Below are positions 49,637-60,041 of a DNA stretch of 64,000 nt, piece after piece. Origin of the DNA: Phaeacidiphilus oryzae TH49 (GTDB lineage: Bacteria > Actinomycetota > Actinomycetes > Streptomycetales > Streptomycetaceae); the NCBI RefSeq assembly GCF_000744815.1, contig NZ_JQMQ01000004.1, positions 186,001 to 250,000 of the forward strand, read 5' to 3'. Below the pieces are notes generated by a model. That model was not told the origin of the DNA, ran no database searches, and saw nothing but the letters and a program-made list of their open reading frames with translations. Within the stretch, counting starts at the first letter, position 1. Each line of letters starts with the position of its first letter. A program made the position numbers and the translations under genes.

Positions 49637-50365
49637 TCAGCCCGCCTTACGGTGCCCGGCGCTCCCGGCGCTCCCGGCGGCCCCGGGGGCTGAGGGCGCT
49701 CCGGCGGCCTCGGACAGGAGGGCGACCACCTCGCCGTCGCCGGTCTGCCGGAAGTCCTGGTAGAACTGGCCGATCCCGTAGAACTCGTCCGCCACGTGGA
49801 CGCAGACCAGCTCGTCGGCCGCCTCGGAGAGGCGGCGGGTCCAGTCGCTCGGAGCGACGGGAGCGGCCAGCACGATCCGGGCGGCGCCGGCCGCGCGCAC
49901 CACCCGGCAGGCCGCGTTCGCGGTCGCTCCGGTGGCGATGCCGTCGTCCACCACCACGGCCGTACGGCCGGCCAGCGGAACCCGCGGCCGGTCACCGCGG
50001 TAGCGGCGGGCGCGCCGGGCCAGCTCGGCGGCTTCCGCCTCACGCACGGCGGCGAGCTCCTCGTCGGAGACCCCGCCCTGTTCCAGCACCTCGGGGTTGA
50101 GCACCTCGACCCCGCCCTCGCCCAGGGCGCCCATGGCCAGCTCGGGCTGGGCGGGCAGACCGAGTTTGCGCACCAGGACGACGTCGAGCGGGGCGCCCAG
50201 CGCCCGGGCGACCTCGGCGGCCACCGGGACCCCGCCGCGGGGGAGTCCCAGGACGACCGGGGCGGGGCCGCGCCGCGGATCCGCGACCCGCAGGGAGGAG
50301 GACTCCACCAGGCGGGCGGCGAGTCGGCGGCCTGCATCGGTGCGGTCGGTGAACTGGAGATCCAT
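49637..50365 (-). CDS. Phosphoribosyltransferase family protein
   Basis: A 242-residue PRTase-fold protein. The PRPP-binding motif is AVVVDDGIATGATANAA at about 142-158; upstream are VVLGLPRGGVPVAAEVA and VVLVRKLGLPAQPELAMGAL. This group often sits near dienelactone-hydrolase or stress genes and is not a known purine/pyrimidine salvage enzyme. The end is Ala/Gly/Ser-rich. ATG 50365 was chosen over upstream in-frame starts, which lie in weakly coding sequence. Confidence 0.87.
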   Translation of the reverse strand: MDLQFTDRTDAGRRLAARLVESSSLRVADPRRGPAPVVLGLPRGGVPVAAEVARALGAPLDVVLVRKLGLPAQPELAMGALGEGGVEVLNPEVLEQGGVSDEELAAVREAEAAELARRARRYRGDRPRVPLAGRTAVVVDDGIATGATANAACRVVRAAGAARIVLAAPVAPSDWTRRLSEAADELVCVHVADEFYGIGQFYQDFRQTGDGEVVALLSEAAGAPSAPGAAGSAGSAGHRKAG

Positions 50366-50470
50366 GGTGGGCGCTCCCTGACGGCGTTCCGGGGCTGCCC
50401 TGACTGTTCCTGCCCTCGTCCTCCAGGCTACGCGCGCAGCCGGAACGCGCACACGCGCCCGACACACGAA

Positions 50471-50508
50471 CAGAGGGCCTGCCGCACGGGGGAACGGCAG
50501 GCCCTCTG
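50471..50508. terminator. Hairpin terminator downstream of ABM gene
   Basis: Perfect 14-bp arms (cagagggcctgccg at 50471-50484 and its complement at 50495-50508) with a 10-nt loop. It lies between the PRTase start and the ABM stop on the minus strand, so it would end the ABM transcript. Confidence 0.75.
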
Positions 50509-50628
50509 GGGTGAATCCTAGAACGCCTCGAACTCACTTCCTGCACATCCGGACGTCACAGTTCACTGTGCCATCGAATGATGGTGAGATCGCGGTGATT
50601 GTGCCCGTGGTGTGTGCGCTTCGTCGGC

Positions 50629-50964
50629 TCAGCCGGCCTTGGGCGAGGCCTGCTGGACCACCTCGAAGGACCAGAGAGTGGAGTTGGAGGCGGCCGGCCG
50701 GCGCGCTGCCCCCTCGCCCTGTCCGGAGCCCCCGCCCTGGTGGGCCGCCTGCATCGGGCCCTCCATCCATGTGCGGAAATCCTCCTCGGAACGCCAGCGG
50801 GTGTACACGAGGTACTGGTCGGTGCCCTCGACGGGGCGCAGCAGCTCGAACCACTCGAAGCCGTCGGAGGACTCCACGGCCCCGGCCCGGGAGGCGAACC
50901 GCTGCTCCAGCACCTCGCGCGCCTCGGTCGGAACGGTCAGGACGTTGATCTTCACAACACTCAT
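50629..50964 (-). CDS. Antibiotic biosynthesis monooxygenase (ABM) domain protein
   Basis: A 111-residue dimeric alpha-beta barrel type protein. It shows VVKINVLTVPTEAREVLEQR, FEWFELLRPVEGTDQYLVYT, RWRSEEDFRTWMEGPM, as in IsdG/HtsM-like ABM proteins. Some such proteins degrade haem; others are quinone monooxygenases. A Gly-rich insertion (QGGGSGQGEG) is unusual. ATG 50964 was preferred because AGGA is 8 nt upstream; the ATG at 50973 lacks spacing. Confidence 0.85.
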   Translation of the reverse strand: MSVVKINVLTVPTEAREVLEQRFASRAGAVESSDGFEWFELLRPVEGTDQYLVYTRWRSEEDFRTWMEGPMQAAHQGGGSGQGEGAARRPAASNSTLWSFEVVQQASPKAG

Positions 50965-51159
50965 GGTGTTCATCCTGCTACATGTCCGCCGGTAGGCAGG
51001 TCAGGGGTCCGGGGTGGCGTACATGACATGTTCACCGGAAGTCTCTTCCTCGGGGTCTACGCGCGTGGTGTGCTGGATTCGGCCGTCGGCCCGATCGGCT
51101 GACGGAGCGTCAACTTCCAGGAACCACCGGACTCACAGGACTCCCACAGGAGAAACCCG

Positions 51160-52149
51160 ATGTCGCGTACTTCCCCCTCGATACGCCGGGCCGCCGCCGC
51201 GGTGGTGGCCGCCGGGGCCGCGGTGTTCACCGCCGCGGCCCCCGCCCACGCCGCCACCTACACGGGCTTCGCCTTCGACCTCGGCAGCAGCGAGCCCACG
51301 ATCTACTCCTTCATCAATTCGGCCACCACCTCGCTCGACATGACGATGTACGAGCTGAGCGACTCCACCGTGGTGAACGACCTGATCGCACTGAAGAACA
51401 AGGGCGTGAAGGTCAGGGTGATCCTTGACGGCACCCGGACCACCGTCAACGACACCGACTACAACGACCTCAAGTCGGCCGGGGTGGGCATCGTCTGGTC
51501 GTCCTCCTCGTACGTCTACACCCACCAGAAGACCATCACGGTGGACGGCGCCAAGTCGCTGGTCCTGACCGGGAACCTGACCGCGAAGTACTACCCGACC
51601 AGCCGGGACTACGGCGTCTTCGACGACGACAGCGCCGACGTCAAGGCGATAGAGGCGGTCTTCGACGCGGACTACGCGCACAGTGCGGTCACCCCCTCGG
51701 ACGGCGACAACCTGCTGTGGTCGCCCACCGACTCCCGGTCCCGGCTGCTCTCGGTGATCAACGGGGCGACCAAGACCCTGGACGTCGAGGAGGAGGAGTT
51801 CGGCGACAGCAGTGTGGTCTCCGCGATCGCGGCCCGGGCCAAGGCCGGGGTGGCCGTGCGGGTGGTGCTGGAGAAGCCGTCCAGCTACTCCAGCGAGGTG
51901 TCCGAGGTGAAGGCCGCCGGCGCCAAGGTGGTCGGCTACTCCTCCAGCACCGGCTTCTACATCCACGCCAAGGCGCTGGTCGCGGACTACGGACTGAGCA
52001 CCCAGAAGGTGGAGGCGGGCTCGATGAACGTCTCCAGCAACTCGCTGGACAACAACCGGGAGTTGGGGATCATCCTCACGGACAGCGGCGTAGCCTCGGT
52101 GATCGAGAACGCCTTCGCCTCCGACTACTCCGGCGGCACGGCGGCCTGA
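51160..52149 (+). CDS. Secreted phospholipase D-like protein
   Basis: A 329-residue exported protein. The signal peptide has Arg residues, the Ala/Val-rich core VVAAGAAVFTAAAPA and an AHA cleavage site near residue 32. Two HKD-type half sites are visible: YTHQKTITVDGAKSLVLTGN and YIHAKALVADYG, the second followed by GSMNVSSNSLDNNRE. Bacterial PLD-like nucleases or lipases have this pattern. It may cleave nucleic acid or phospholipid outside the cell. CAGGAG lies 8 nt before ATG. Confidence 0.88.
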   Translation: MSRTSPSIRRAAAAVVAAGAAVFTAAAPAHAATYTGFAFDLGSSEPTIYSFINSATTSLDMTMYELSDSTVVNDLIALKNKGVKVRVILDGTRTTVNDTDYNDLKSAGVGIVWSSSSYVYTHQKTITVDGAKSLVLTGNLTAKYYPTSRDYGVFDDDSADVKAIEAVFDADYAHSAVTPSDGDNLLWSPTDSRSRLLSVINGATKTLDVEEEEFGDSSVVSAIAARAKAGVAVRVVLEKPSSYSSEVSEVKAAGAKVVGYSSSTGFYIHAKALVADYGLSTQKVEAGSMNVSSNSLDNNRELGIILTDSGVASVIENAFASDYSGGTAA

Positions 52150-52236
52150 GGCCTGCTCTCGTCCGGTCGCTGGCGCGGTGACGGGCTGACACGGTGATGC
52201 GCGGACCCGGTGACGCGGCGACGTGGTGACCCGGCG

Positions 52237-54207
52237 TCAGCGGCCGGACGAGGGCTGCTGCCCGGTGGGGTTGGTGCCGCTGGGCAGGCCGCCCGTTCCG
52301 CCGGTGGAGCCGCCGGTGCCTCCGCCCGTCGAACCACCGGTGGTGCCGGTGGTGGGTGCGGTCGGCGGCGGGGTGGTGGCCGTGGTGGGGGCGGGGAGTT
52401 CGGTGTGGTCGGCGCGGTGGTCGGCGGGGTGCCGGCCCCGGAGCAGCCGGAGGGCTGGGCGGTGAGGGTGATCGGGGTGAAGGGGCGCAGGGCGGCGTAA
52501 CCGCCGGGTGCGGGGGACTGCGACTCGACCGTGCCGGCCGGGTCCGAACCCGAACAGCCGCTCGCGGTAAGGGTGCTGACCGAGGTGAAGCCCAGGCCGG
52601 CGAGGTCCGAGCGGGCGGTGGAGGCCGGGCGGCCGGTCTCGTCGGGGTAGCGCAGGCAGTCGGTGGCCTCCGCGGTGAGGGAGATCGAGGAGCCGCCGGC
52701 GACGTCGGCGCCGGCGGCGGGCGACTGGTCCAGTACGCCGCTGCGGCCGGCGGAGTAGCCGGAGCAGGTGCGGTGGACGCTGATCGCCGAGGCGGTGAAG
52801 CCGGCGCGGACCAGCCGCTGCCGGGCGGTGGCCTCGGAGTCGCCGGTGACGTCGGGGACGGTGATCCGCGCGGCGGAGGCCGAGGAGGACGGGCCGCTGG
52901 AGGCGGACGGCGGCGGGGTGCGACTGGGGGAGTGCCCGCCGGAGGACTTCGCCAGGGCGTAGACCGCGTAGCCGAGGAGCCCGAGGAGCAGCAGTGCGGC
53001 CAGGATCAGCAGCGCGATCCGGCGGTTCTGGTGCCGGGTGGTGGCGGCGGGCCGGTGGCGGGCGGGCCGGTCGGAGGGCGGCCGGTCGGGCTTGGGCCGG
53101 TGGCGGGGCCGGTGGTGGGGCCGGTGGCGGTGGGGACGGCTCCGCCGGTCCAGGGCGGGGGTGGGCCGCCCGGAGAGGGCCGGGGGTGCCGGCCGGGCCG
53201 GTGGCGTTCGGGTCCGCCCAGGTCGGGGCGGGGTGGGGCAGTGCGGCGGTGGGCGGGGTGCCGGTGGTGGGGCCGGCCGGACCGGCGGTCTGGGTGCGGG
53301 GGTAGGCGAGCGAGCCGGGGAGGTCGGCCGCGACCTGGGTGATCATTCCGGTGACGGCCACCGGGAGCCAGCCGGCCTGGGTGCGGGCGGCGTCCGCGGC
53401 GTTCTCCAGATGGTCGAGGAGGGCGTCGGGGGAGGGGCGCGCGGCCGGGTCCTTGGCCAGGCAGGCTTCGATCAGCGGGCGCAACTCCGGTGGCACCTGT
53501 TCCAGCCGGGGTTCGCTGTGGACCACCCGGTAGAGCATCGCGGGAGTGGCGCCCTCGCCGAACGGCGGGGCGCCACTGGCCGCGAAGGCGAGCACCGCGC
53601 CCAGCGCGAAGACATCGGTGGCCGGAGTGACCGGTCCGCCCTCGATCTGCTCCGGGGACATGAAGCCGGGGGATCCGACCACCATGCCGGTGCCGGTCAC
53701 GCCCTGGGAGAGGGCGGTGGCCTCGGCCGCCCGGGAGATCCCGAAGTCGATCACCCGCGGGCCGTCCATCGCGAGCAGCACGTTGGAGGGCTTGAGGTCG
53801 CGGTGGATCACCCCGGCGCGGTGGATGGCGGCCAGTGCCTCGGCGAGCCCCGCCGCCAGTGCCCGCACCGACTGCGGGGGCAGCGGACCCTGCCCGCGGA
53901 CCGCGGCGGAGAGCGAGGGGCCGGCCACGTACTCGGTGGCCAGCCAGGGGATCGGTCCGTTCGGGTCGGCGTCCACCACGGCCGCGGTGAAGACCCCGCT
54001 CACCGCGCGGGCGGCGGCGACCTCACGGGCGAAGCGGGCCCGGAAGGACTCGTCCTCGGCCAGGTCCGGGCGGATGACCTTGAGCGCGACCGCGCGGCCG
54101 CCGCGCGAGCGGGCCAGATAGACCCGGCCCATCCCGCCCGCGCCGAGCCGGCGGAGCAGGCGGTAGCCGCCCAGTTGCGGCGGATCCTCAGGTTCCAGCG
54201 CGGTCAT
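52237..54207 (-). CDS. pkn: PASTA-type Ser/Thr protein kinase with frame-shifted middle
   Basis: The kinase domain (about residues 12-280) has LGAGGMGRVYLARS, the ATP Lys in VALKVIRPD, IHRDLKPSNVLLAM, IDFGISRA and SPGFMSPEQIEG. From about 53185 down to about 52390 the coding signal moves to another frame: there lie a membrane helix (RRIALLILAALLLLGLLGYA) and PASTA-like modules (VTVPDVTG-type start, CSGYSAGRSGVLDQSPAAG). The C-terminal TG/ST-rich tail returns to the kinase frame. Both switch points lie at runs of five G, so two compensating single-base errors or a real broken gene are possible. Such kinases sense peptidoglycan. Confidence 0.8.
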   Translation of the reverse strand: MTALEPEDPPQLGGYRLLRRLGAGGMGRVYLARSRGGRAVALKVIRPDLAEDESFRARFAREVAAARAVSGVFTAAVVDADPNGPIPWLATEYVAGPSLSAAVRGQGPLPPQSVRALAAGLAEALAAIHRAGVIHRDLKPSNVLLAMDGPRVIDFGISRAAEATALSQGVTGTGMVVGSPGFMSPEQIEGGPVTPATDVFALGAVLAFAASGAPPFGEGATPAMLYRVVHSEPRLEQVPPELRPLIEACLAKDPAARPSPDALLDHLENAADAARTQAGWLPVAVTGMITQVAADLPGSLAYPRTQTAGPAGPTTGTPPTAALPHPAPTWADPNATGPAGTPGPLRAAHPRPGPAEPSPPPPAPPPAPPPAQARPAALRPARPPPARRHHPAPEPPDRAADPGRTAAPRAPRLRGLRPGEVLRRALPQSHPAAVRLQRPVLLGLRRADHRPRRHRRLRGHRPAAAGPRRLHRLGDQRPPHLLRLLRRPQRRTGPVARRRRRRRRRLLDLPHRGGHRLPALPRRDRPPGLHRPLGPRRPGLHLGQHPYRERLFGFGPGRHGRVAVPRTRRLRRPAPLHPDHPHRPALRLLRGRHPADHRADHTELPAPTTATTPPPTAPTTGTTGGSTGGGTGGSTGGTGGLPSGTNPTGQQPSSGR

Positions 54208-54555
54208 GCCGTCCCCGCCCTCCCCCCGGGCTCCGGTGGCGCCTCCCCGCACCGCCGGGTCCAGGTCTCCAGGGAAACACCCGGGACGGCCGTTGCCCAG
54301 CCCCGGCGCCGCCGGAGGGGCGGGCGGCGGCCAGTGGGGCGGCCGAGGCGGGGATCGTGCGGGTGGCGGGTGGCGGGTGGCGGGTCGTCGGTGTGGGCGG
54401 GGCGGGGGCGGGCACCCGGCTGAGGGCTGCGGCTGCGCCCAGCGGGTGACGGGGCGTACGGTCCCGCGCGGGGCAGCGGGTCCGGCCAGGTGCCGGGGGT
54501 TAGCCTCGGTGCGGAGGCGGCCGAAGCGGGAGGCGGCGAAAGCGGGAGGCGCGGA

Positions 54556-55407
54556 GTGCGCGACGGAGGGCGCATGGGGCCGGTCCTGCGCTGGGGCGCC
54601 GGGCTGTGGCAGCGCGGCCAGCAGCTGGAACTGCTCCACCGGGGCATGGGCTTCGCGGCGCTCGGCGTGGTGACCATGATGCCGCTGCTGGTACTGGTCG
54701 CGGACGCGATCCCCACCGAGCACGCCAGTTTCGCGCAGTGGCTGATCGACGGAATGGGCCTTGAGGGGCAGCCGGCGGAGTCGGTCCGGAGCCTCTTCGC
54801 CTCCCCGGGCCGGGTGCTGGGCACCACCAGTGTCCTCTCGCTGGTGGTGCTCTGGTTCTTCGGTCTGTCCTTCGCGGGCAGCGTGCAGACCGGCTACGAG
54901 AAGATCTGGGGGCTGCCGAGCGGGCCCTGGCACAAGGTGTGGCGGCAGGCGCTCTGGCTGGTCCTGGTCACCCTCTACCTGGACGCCACGGCGCAGAGCT
55001 GGAACCTCCTCGGCAACTCGAACTGGGAGGAGAGCCTGCGCTTCCTCTCCACTGTGGGCACGGGGGTGCTGTTCTTCTGGTGGGGGCCGCACTTCCTGCT
55101 GGGCGGCCGGGTGCCGTGGCGCTCGCTGTGGTGGGGGGCGGTCGCCACCGTGCTGGGGCTGATCGGGCTGCGGGGGTTCTCGGTACTGGTCTTCTCCCCG
55201 CTGCTGGTCTCCAACGCGGTGACGTACGGGGCCGCGGGGGTGCTGCTGGTGGTGCAGTCCTGGCTGGTCGGAGTCGGCTTCGTGGTGTACGGCGGGGCAC
55301 TGGTGGGGGAGCGGCTGAGCCGCCGCGGGGTGCGGGTCGACGAGCAGGGGCGGGAGATCCCCGAGGAGGTCGACGCCTCACCGGGCGACGGTGCTTCGGA
55401 CGAGTGA
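54556..55407 (+). CDS. YihY/BrkB-like membrane protein
   Basis: A 283-residue polytopic protein. Helices include GFAALGVVTMMPLLVLVADA, VLSLVVLWFFGLSFAGSVQT, LWLVLVTLYLDATAQSW and a late pair ending in VLLVVQSWLVGVGFVVYGGA; a basic/acidic tail follows. The pattern is that of YihY/virulence-factor BrkB-like proteins, though shorter in motif content. Function is unknown. GTG 54556 has GGGAGG at 6 nt; ATG 54574 is a shorter alternative. It is divergent from the kinase gene. Confidence 0.78.
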   Translation: MRDGGRMGPVLRWGAGLWQRGQQLELLHRGMGFAALGVVTMMPLLVLVADAIPTEHASFAQWLIDGMGLEGQPAESVRSLFASPGRVLGTTSVLSLVVLWFFGLSFAGSVQTGYEKIWGLPSGPWHKVWRQALWLVLVTLYLDATAQSWNLLGNSNWEESLRFLSTVGTGVLFFWWGPHFLLGGRVPWRSLWWGAVATVLGLIGLRGFSVLVFSPLLVSNAVTYGAAGVLLVVQSWLVGVGFVVYGGALVGERLSRRGVRVDEQGREIPEEVDASPGDGASDE

Positions 55408-55524
55408 CGGTGCCTGCCGGGGGCGAGTGAGCGCCGGACTGACGGGGCGCCGGACCGCTGGACCGCTGGACTGTCGGGCCGTCGGGTCGGCCGCCGGGCC
55501 CGCAGGTTCGGGGCCGGCGGGCCG

Positions 55525-56349
55525 TCAGACCAGCAGCCGGGTGCGGAGGTCGTCGACGGTGCTCGCGGGGACGCCGAGTCGTTCGGCGAATCCGTGGAGG
55601 GAGCCGTAGTCGGTGTCCAGTCGGTTCAGGAAGCGGGTCATGGTGTGGCGTTTGGCCTCGCGGATGGAGCGGGGGATGCGGTCCCAGTGGCCGTTGCCGG
55701 TGTCGTCGCCCGTGTCGTCGCCGGACTGGCCGGCGCGGATGCTCGCGGCCCAGCGGGCGGTGGCCTCGTCGCTGAGCGCGTAGTCCTCGATCAGGTCCCG
55801 GTTGGGCACCCCGAGGAGACCGAGGACCAGGGCGGCCAGGATGCCGGTGCGGTCCTTGCCGGCCGCGCAGTGGAAGAGGGCCGGGAGGTTGTGCGGGGAG
55901 GAGAGCAGCTCGATCGCCGAGCGGAAGGCGGTCGCGCCCTCCTCGCTGTGCACCAGGTCGTAGTAGTGGTCGGCGGCGACGTCCTCGCCGTCCATCTCCT
56001 CGGGGCTGAGGGCCGACCAGTCCGGCAGGACGGTGAAGACCGGGAGGTGGTGGCGGCGGCCGGTCCAGGCCGGGGGCGGGGACCAGGCGCGCTGCTCCAC
56101 CTCGGCGACGCTGCGGAGGTCGACGACGGTGGCGATCTCCAGGGAGAGGAAGGAGGGGGCGCCGTCGTCGGTGATCCGGTGGAGGCCGTCCGAGCGGAAG
56201 AGGGTGCGCCAGGCGACGGTTCGTCCGTCGCGGGTCTGGTAGCCGCCCAGGTCACGGAAGTTGAAACAGCCGTCCACCGGGACGAATCGGGTGCCGGCCT
56301 CCGGTTCGGAGGCCGGCGGCGCTTGGGTGGGGAACGCTTGCTCGACCAT
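55525..56349 (-). CDS. Tyrosine-protein phosphatase (dual-specificity type)
   Basis: A 274-residue phosphatase of the IphP/PtpB-like family. The P-loop is FHCAAGKDRTGILAALV (CX5R) at about 163-179. Upstream are CFNFRDLGGYQTRDGR and VVDLRSVAEV, typical of this group in actinomycetes. It has no signal peptide. It may remove phosphate from Tyr/Ser or lipids. It is divergent from the SRPBCC/ArsR operon. Confidence 0.88.
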   Translation of the reverse strand: MVEQAFPTQAPPASEPEAGTRFVPVDGCFNFRDLGGYQTRDGRTVAWRTLFRSDGLHRITDDGAPSFLSLEIATVVDLRSVAEVEQRAWSPPPAWTGRRHHLPVFTVLPDWSALSPEEMDGEDVAADHYYDLVHSEEGATAFRSAIELLSSPHNLPALFHCAAGKDRTGILAALVLGLLGVPNRDLIEDYALSDEATARWAASIRAGQSGDDTGDDTGNGHWDRIPRSIREAKRHTMTRFLNRLDTDYGSLHGFAERLGVPASTVDDLRTRLLV

Positions 56350-56425
56350 TCCGGGAGGCTATGCGGCCGGGGGCCGCGCGGTCCAGGGTGCACCCTCTGC
56401 CGGGGCGGTCGGGGAGAAGGGATGT

Positions 56426-56475
56426 GCAACCTCGGGGTTGCGTTTCGGCGAGGTGATGTGCAACCATGAGGTTGC
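56426..56475. promoter_or_regulatory. Twin ArsR-type operators gcaacc-N4-ggttgc
   Basis: Two perfect 16-bp inverted repeats, 56426-56441 and 56460-56475, with centres 34 bp apart (about three helical turns). They lie 37 bp before the SRPBCC start. They are the likely binding sites of the ArsR protein encoded in the same operon. Confidence 0.75.
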
Positions 56476-56511
56476 GAATGGACGACCTGACTGTGAAGGG
56501 GTGTGGTCGTG

Positions 56512-56991
56512 ATGGCTGACCAGGGCGGCCGACGGGACGGGATCGAGCGGGAGATCACGATCGGGGCCCCGCTGGACCGGGTGTGGGAGCTGGTCTCCCA
56601 GCCCGGCTGGTTCATCGGCGGGCCGGACGGCGGCACCGCCGGTCAGAAGCGCTCCCGCGAGGGCGGTCTGGACATCGTCGAGGACCCCCGCTACGGGCGG
56701 TTCGGGGGCCGGCTGGAGGCCTCGGACCCGCCCAGGTACCTCGCCTACCGCTGGGCGGCCCTCAAGCCCGGCGAGGCGCTGGACCGGAGCAAGGGAACCC
56801 TCGTGGAATTCTGGGTGGAGGAGAGCGGCGAGGGCACCACCGTCCGGGTCCTGGAGACCGGCTTCGAGGAGCTGGACCTCTCCGACGAGGAGCGGCGGAA
56901 GGCCGTCGAGGGCAATGCCGAGGGCTGGCGGATCATGATGGACGTGCTGCGAAAGCGGGCCCTCTCGGGGGTGGGGGAGGACGCGGAGTGA
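56512..56991 (+). CDS. SRPBCC (AHSA1-like) protein
   Basis: A 159-residue START-like protein. It has IEREITIGAPLDRVWELVSQ, PGWFIGGPDGG, GRLEASDPPRYLAYRWAA and VRVLETGFEELDLSDEERR, as in AHSA1-domain proteins. These have a hydrophobic pocket; the ligand is unknown. AAGGGG lies 10 nt before ATG; GTG 56509 is an alternative. The stop overlaps the ArsR start as GTGA. Confidence 0.88.
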   Translation: MADQGGRRDGIEREITIGAPLDRVWELVSQPGWFIGGPDGGTAGQKRSREGGLDIVEDPRYGRFGGRLEASDPPRYLAYRWAALKPGEALDRSKGTLVEFWVEESGEGTTVRVLETGFEELDLSDEERRKAVEGNAEGWRIMMDVLRKRALSGVGEDAE

Positions 56992-57323
56992 CCGAGTCGA
57001 CCGGCGAGGACGGGATAGGAGCCGTCTTCTCGGCGCTGGCCGATCCGACCCGGCGCCGGCTGCTCGACTTCATCGCGACCCTGGGCGAGGCGAGCGCGAC
57101 CCGGCTGGCCGAGCGGCTGCCGGTCTCCCGGCAGGCCGTGGTCAAGCACCTGGTCGCGCTGGAGGCGGCCGGTCTGGTCGAGGCGCGGAAGAGCGGACGT
57201 GAGGTCCGCTACCGGGTGCTGCCGGAGCGGCTCACCGCCTCCGCGCAGTGGCTCGCCGCCCGGGCGGAGGCCTGGGACGCCCGGCTCGCGCTGCTCAAGC
57301 GCGCGGCGGAGGAGGCCGGTTGA
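56988..57323 (+). CDS. ArsR/SmtB-family regulator
   Basis: A 111-residue ArsR-type winged helix protein: VFSALADPTRRRLLDFIATL, then LAERLPVSRQAVVKHLVAL and GREVRYRVLPERL. The Cys metal ligands of ArsR/SmtB are missing, so it senses something other than metal. It is coupled to the SRPBCC gene, a known pairing. It probably binds the twin palindromes upstream of the operon. Confidence 0.9.
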   Translation: MTESTGEDGIGAVFSALADPTRRRLLDFIATLGEASATRLAERLPVSRQAVVKHLVALEAAGLVEARKSGREVRYRVLPERLTASAQWLAARAEAWDARLALLKRAAEEAG

Positions 57324-57503
57324 CGGTACGTCGGCGGTGGCTCGGCGGGAGCTCGGCGGTGCGTCCGACGGTACGTCGGACCGTAGGTCATGCGGCACGT
57401 CGGGCGGTACGTCCGGCGGTACGTCCGGCGGCGCGGTGATCGCGTCGGGGAGGGGCCGTGCCGCTCGCGGCGGGCCCGGCCCGGGGGCCGTATCGTGCGG
57501 GGT

Positions 57504-58913
<1,410 letters not shown>

Positions 58914-58987
58914 CGGGGGGCGAGGCGTCAGGCAGCCGGGCGTCAGACGTCAGGCCGTCAGGCGTCGGGGCGTCGGGGCGTCTGCTG

Positions 58988-60001
58988 TCAGGGCGCCCAG
59001 CGCTCCTCGGGGCCGGACTCCCCCGGAGCGTCCGGCCCCGAGGCCTTCGCGCGGGCGCTCGCTCCCGGGTTCGCTTCGGTGGGCGCGTCGGTGGTGGCCT
59101 CGGCGCTCGCGTCGGCGTCGGGGGAGATCACCGAGGCGAGCGGGGAGCGGGAGAGGATGACGCAGCCGACCGCGATCACCCCCAGCGCGACCACGATCGG
59201 CAGCAGCCACCAGCCGGTGCGGACGGTCTCCCCGAAGAGGGTGACGCCGTAGGCCACGCTGATCACCGGGTCGCCCAGGGAGAGCACCGGCTGGGAGACC
59301 GCCAGCGATCCTGCCTGCAGCGCGTTCTGCAGCAGGAAGAGCGCCCCCACGCCGGCCGCCGCGGTGGCGTAGAGCTGCCAGGCGGAGAAGAGGGCGGCCG
59401 GCCCACGGCCCTCGTCCAGCAGGGCCATCGCGTCCTTCATCAGCGCGGCGGTCAGGGCGTAGCCGCAGGCGGCGCCTAGGGCGAGGAGGGCCGCCCGGGA
59501 GCGGGAGCTTCCGCGCATCGCCGCCGACACCACCAGGAACTCGAAGCCGAGGGTGACCACCAGGGTGGGGATCCAGATCCACCCGCTGCTCACCGACTCG
59601 CTGCCGCCGCCGGGCGCCGCCATCGCCATCGCCGCGGCCAGTCCGCCGGCGATCAGCACCACCCCGGTCCAGGTGCGCCGGGAGACGCGGCGGTGGAAGA
59701 CGAAGCCGGCCAGCAGCAGGGTGGCGGGCAGTTCCACCACGAAGATCGGCTGTACCACCGCGATCGGTCCGGTGGCCAGCGCCACCGCCTGGCAGATCGC
59801 GGCCAGGATGGTCATCGCGATCCCGCCCAGCCAGACCCGCTGCCGCAGCAGGTCCCGGATCAGCGACAGCCGCATCGCGTCCGAGCTCGGTGTGTTCGCC
59901 GCGGCACGGCGCTGGAGCACCGAGGCGGTCCCGTTGGCCACGGCGGTGAGCAGGGCGAAGACGACACAGATCACCACCCCATCATGCGGAACCACCCGCA
60001 C
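58988..60001 (-). CDS. DMT-family (EamA-like) membrane protein
   Basis: A 337-residue protein with about nine or ten helices (VVFALLTAVANGTASVLQRR, IAMTILAAICQAVALATGPI, and others) ending in an Ala/Asp-rich tail. It resembles EamA/DMT transporters of small molecules. The gene starts at GTG 60001 or at GTG 59977/59974, which is nearer the first helix; ribosome sites are weak. Substrate unknown. Stop region shows repeated gcgtcag-like words. Confidence 0.82.
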   Translation of the reverse strand: MRVVPHDGVVICVVFALLTAVANGTASVLQRRAAANTPSSDAMRLSLIRDLLRQRVWLGGIAMTILAAICQAVALATGPIAVVQPIFVVELPATLLLAGFVFHRRVSRRTWTGVVLIAGGLAAAMAMAAPGGGSESVSSGWIWIPTLVVTLGFEFLVVSAAMRGSSRSRAALLALGAACGYALTAALMKDAMALLDEGRGPAALFSAWQLYATAAAGVGALFLLQNALQAGSLAVSQPVLSLGDPVISVAYGVTLFGETVRTGWWLLPIVVALGVIAVGCVILSRSPLASVISPDADASAEATTDAPTEANPGASARAKASGPDAPGESGPEERWAP

Positions 60002-60041
60002 CGCTCCGCTTCTGGCGCGCCGTCAGGTGCGCCGTACGCCG

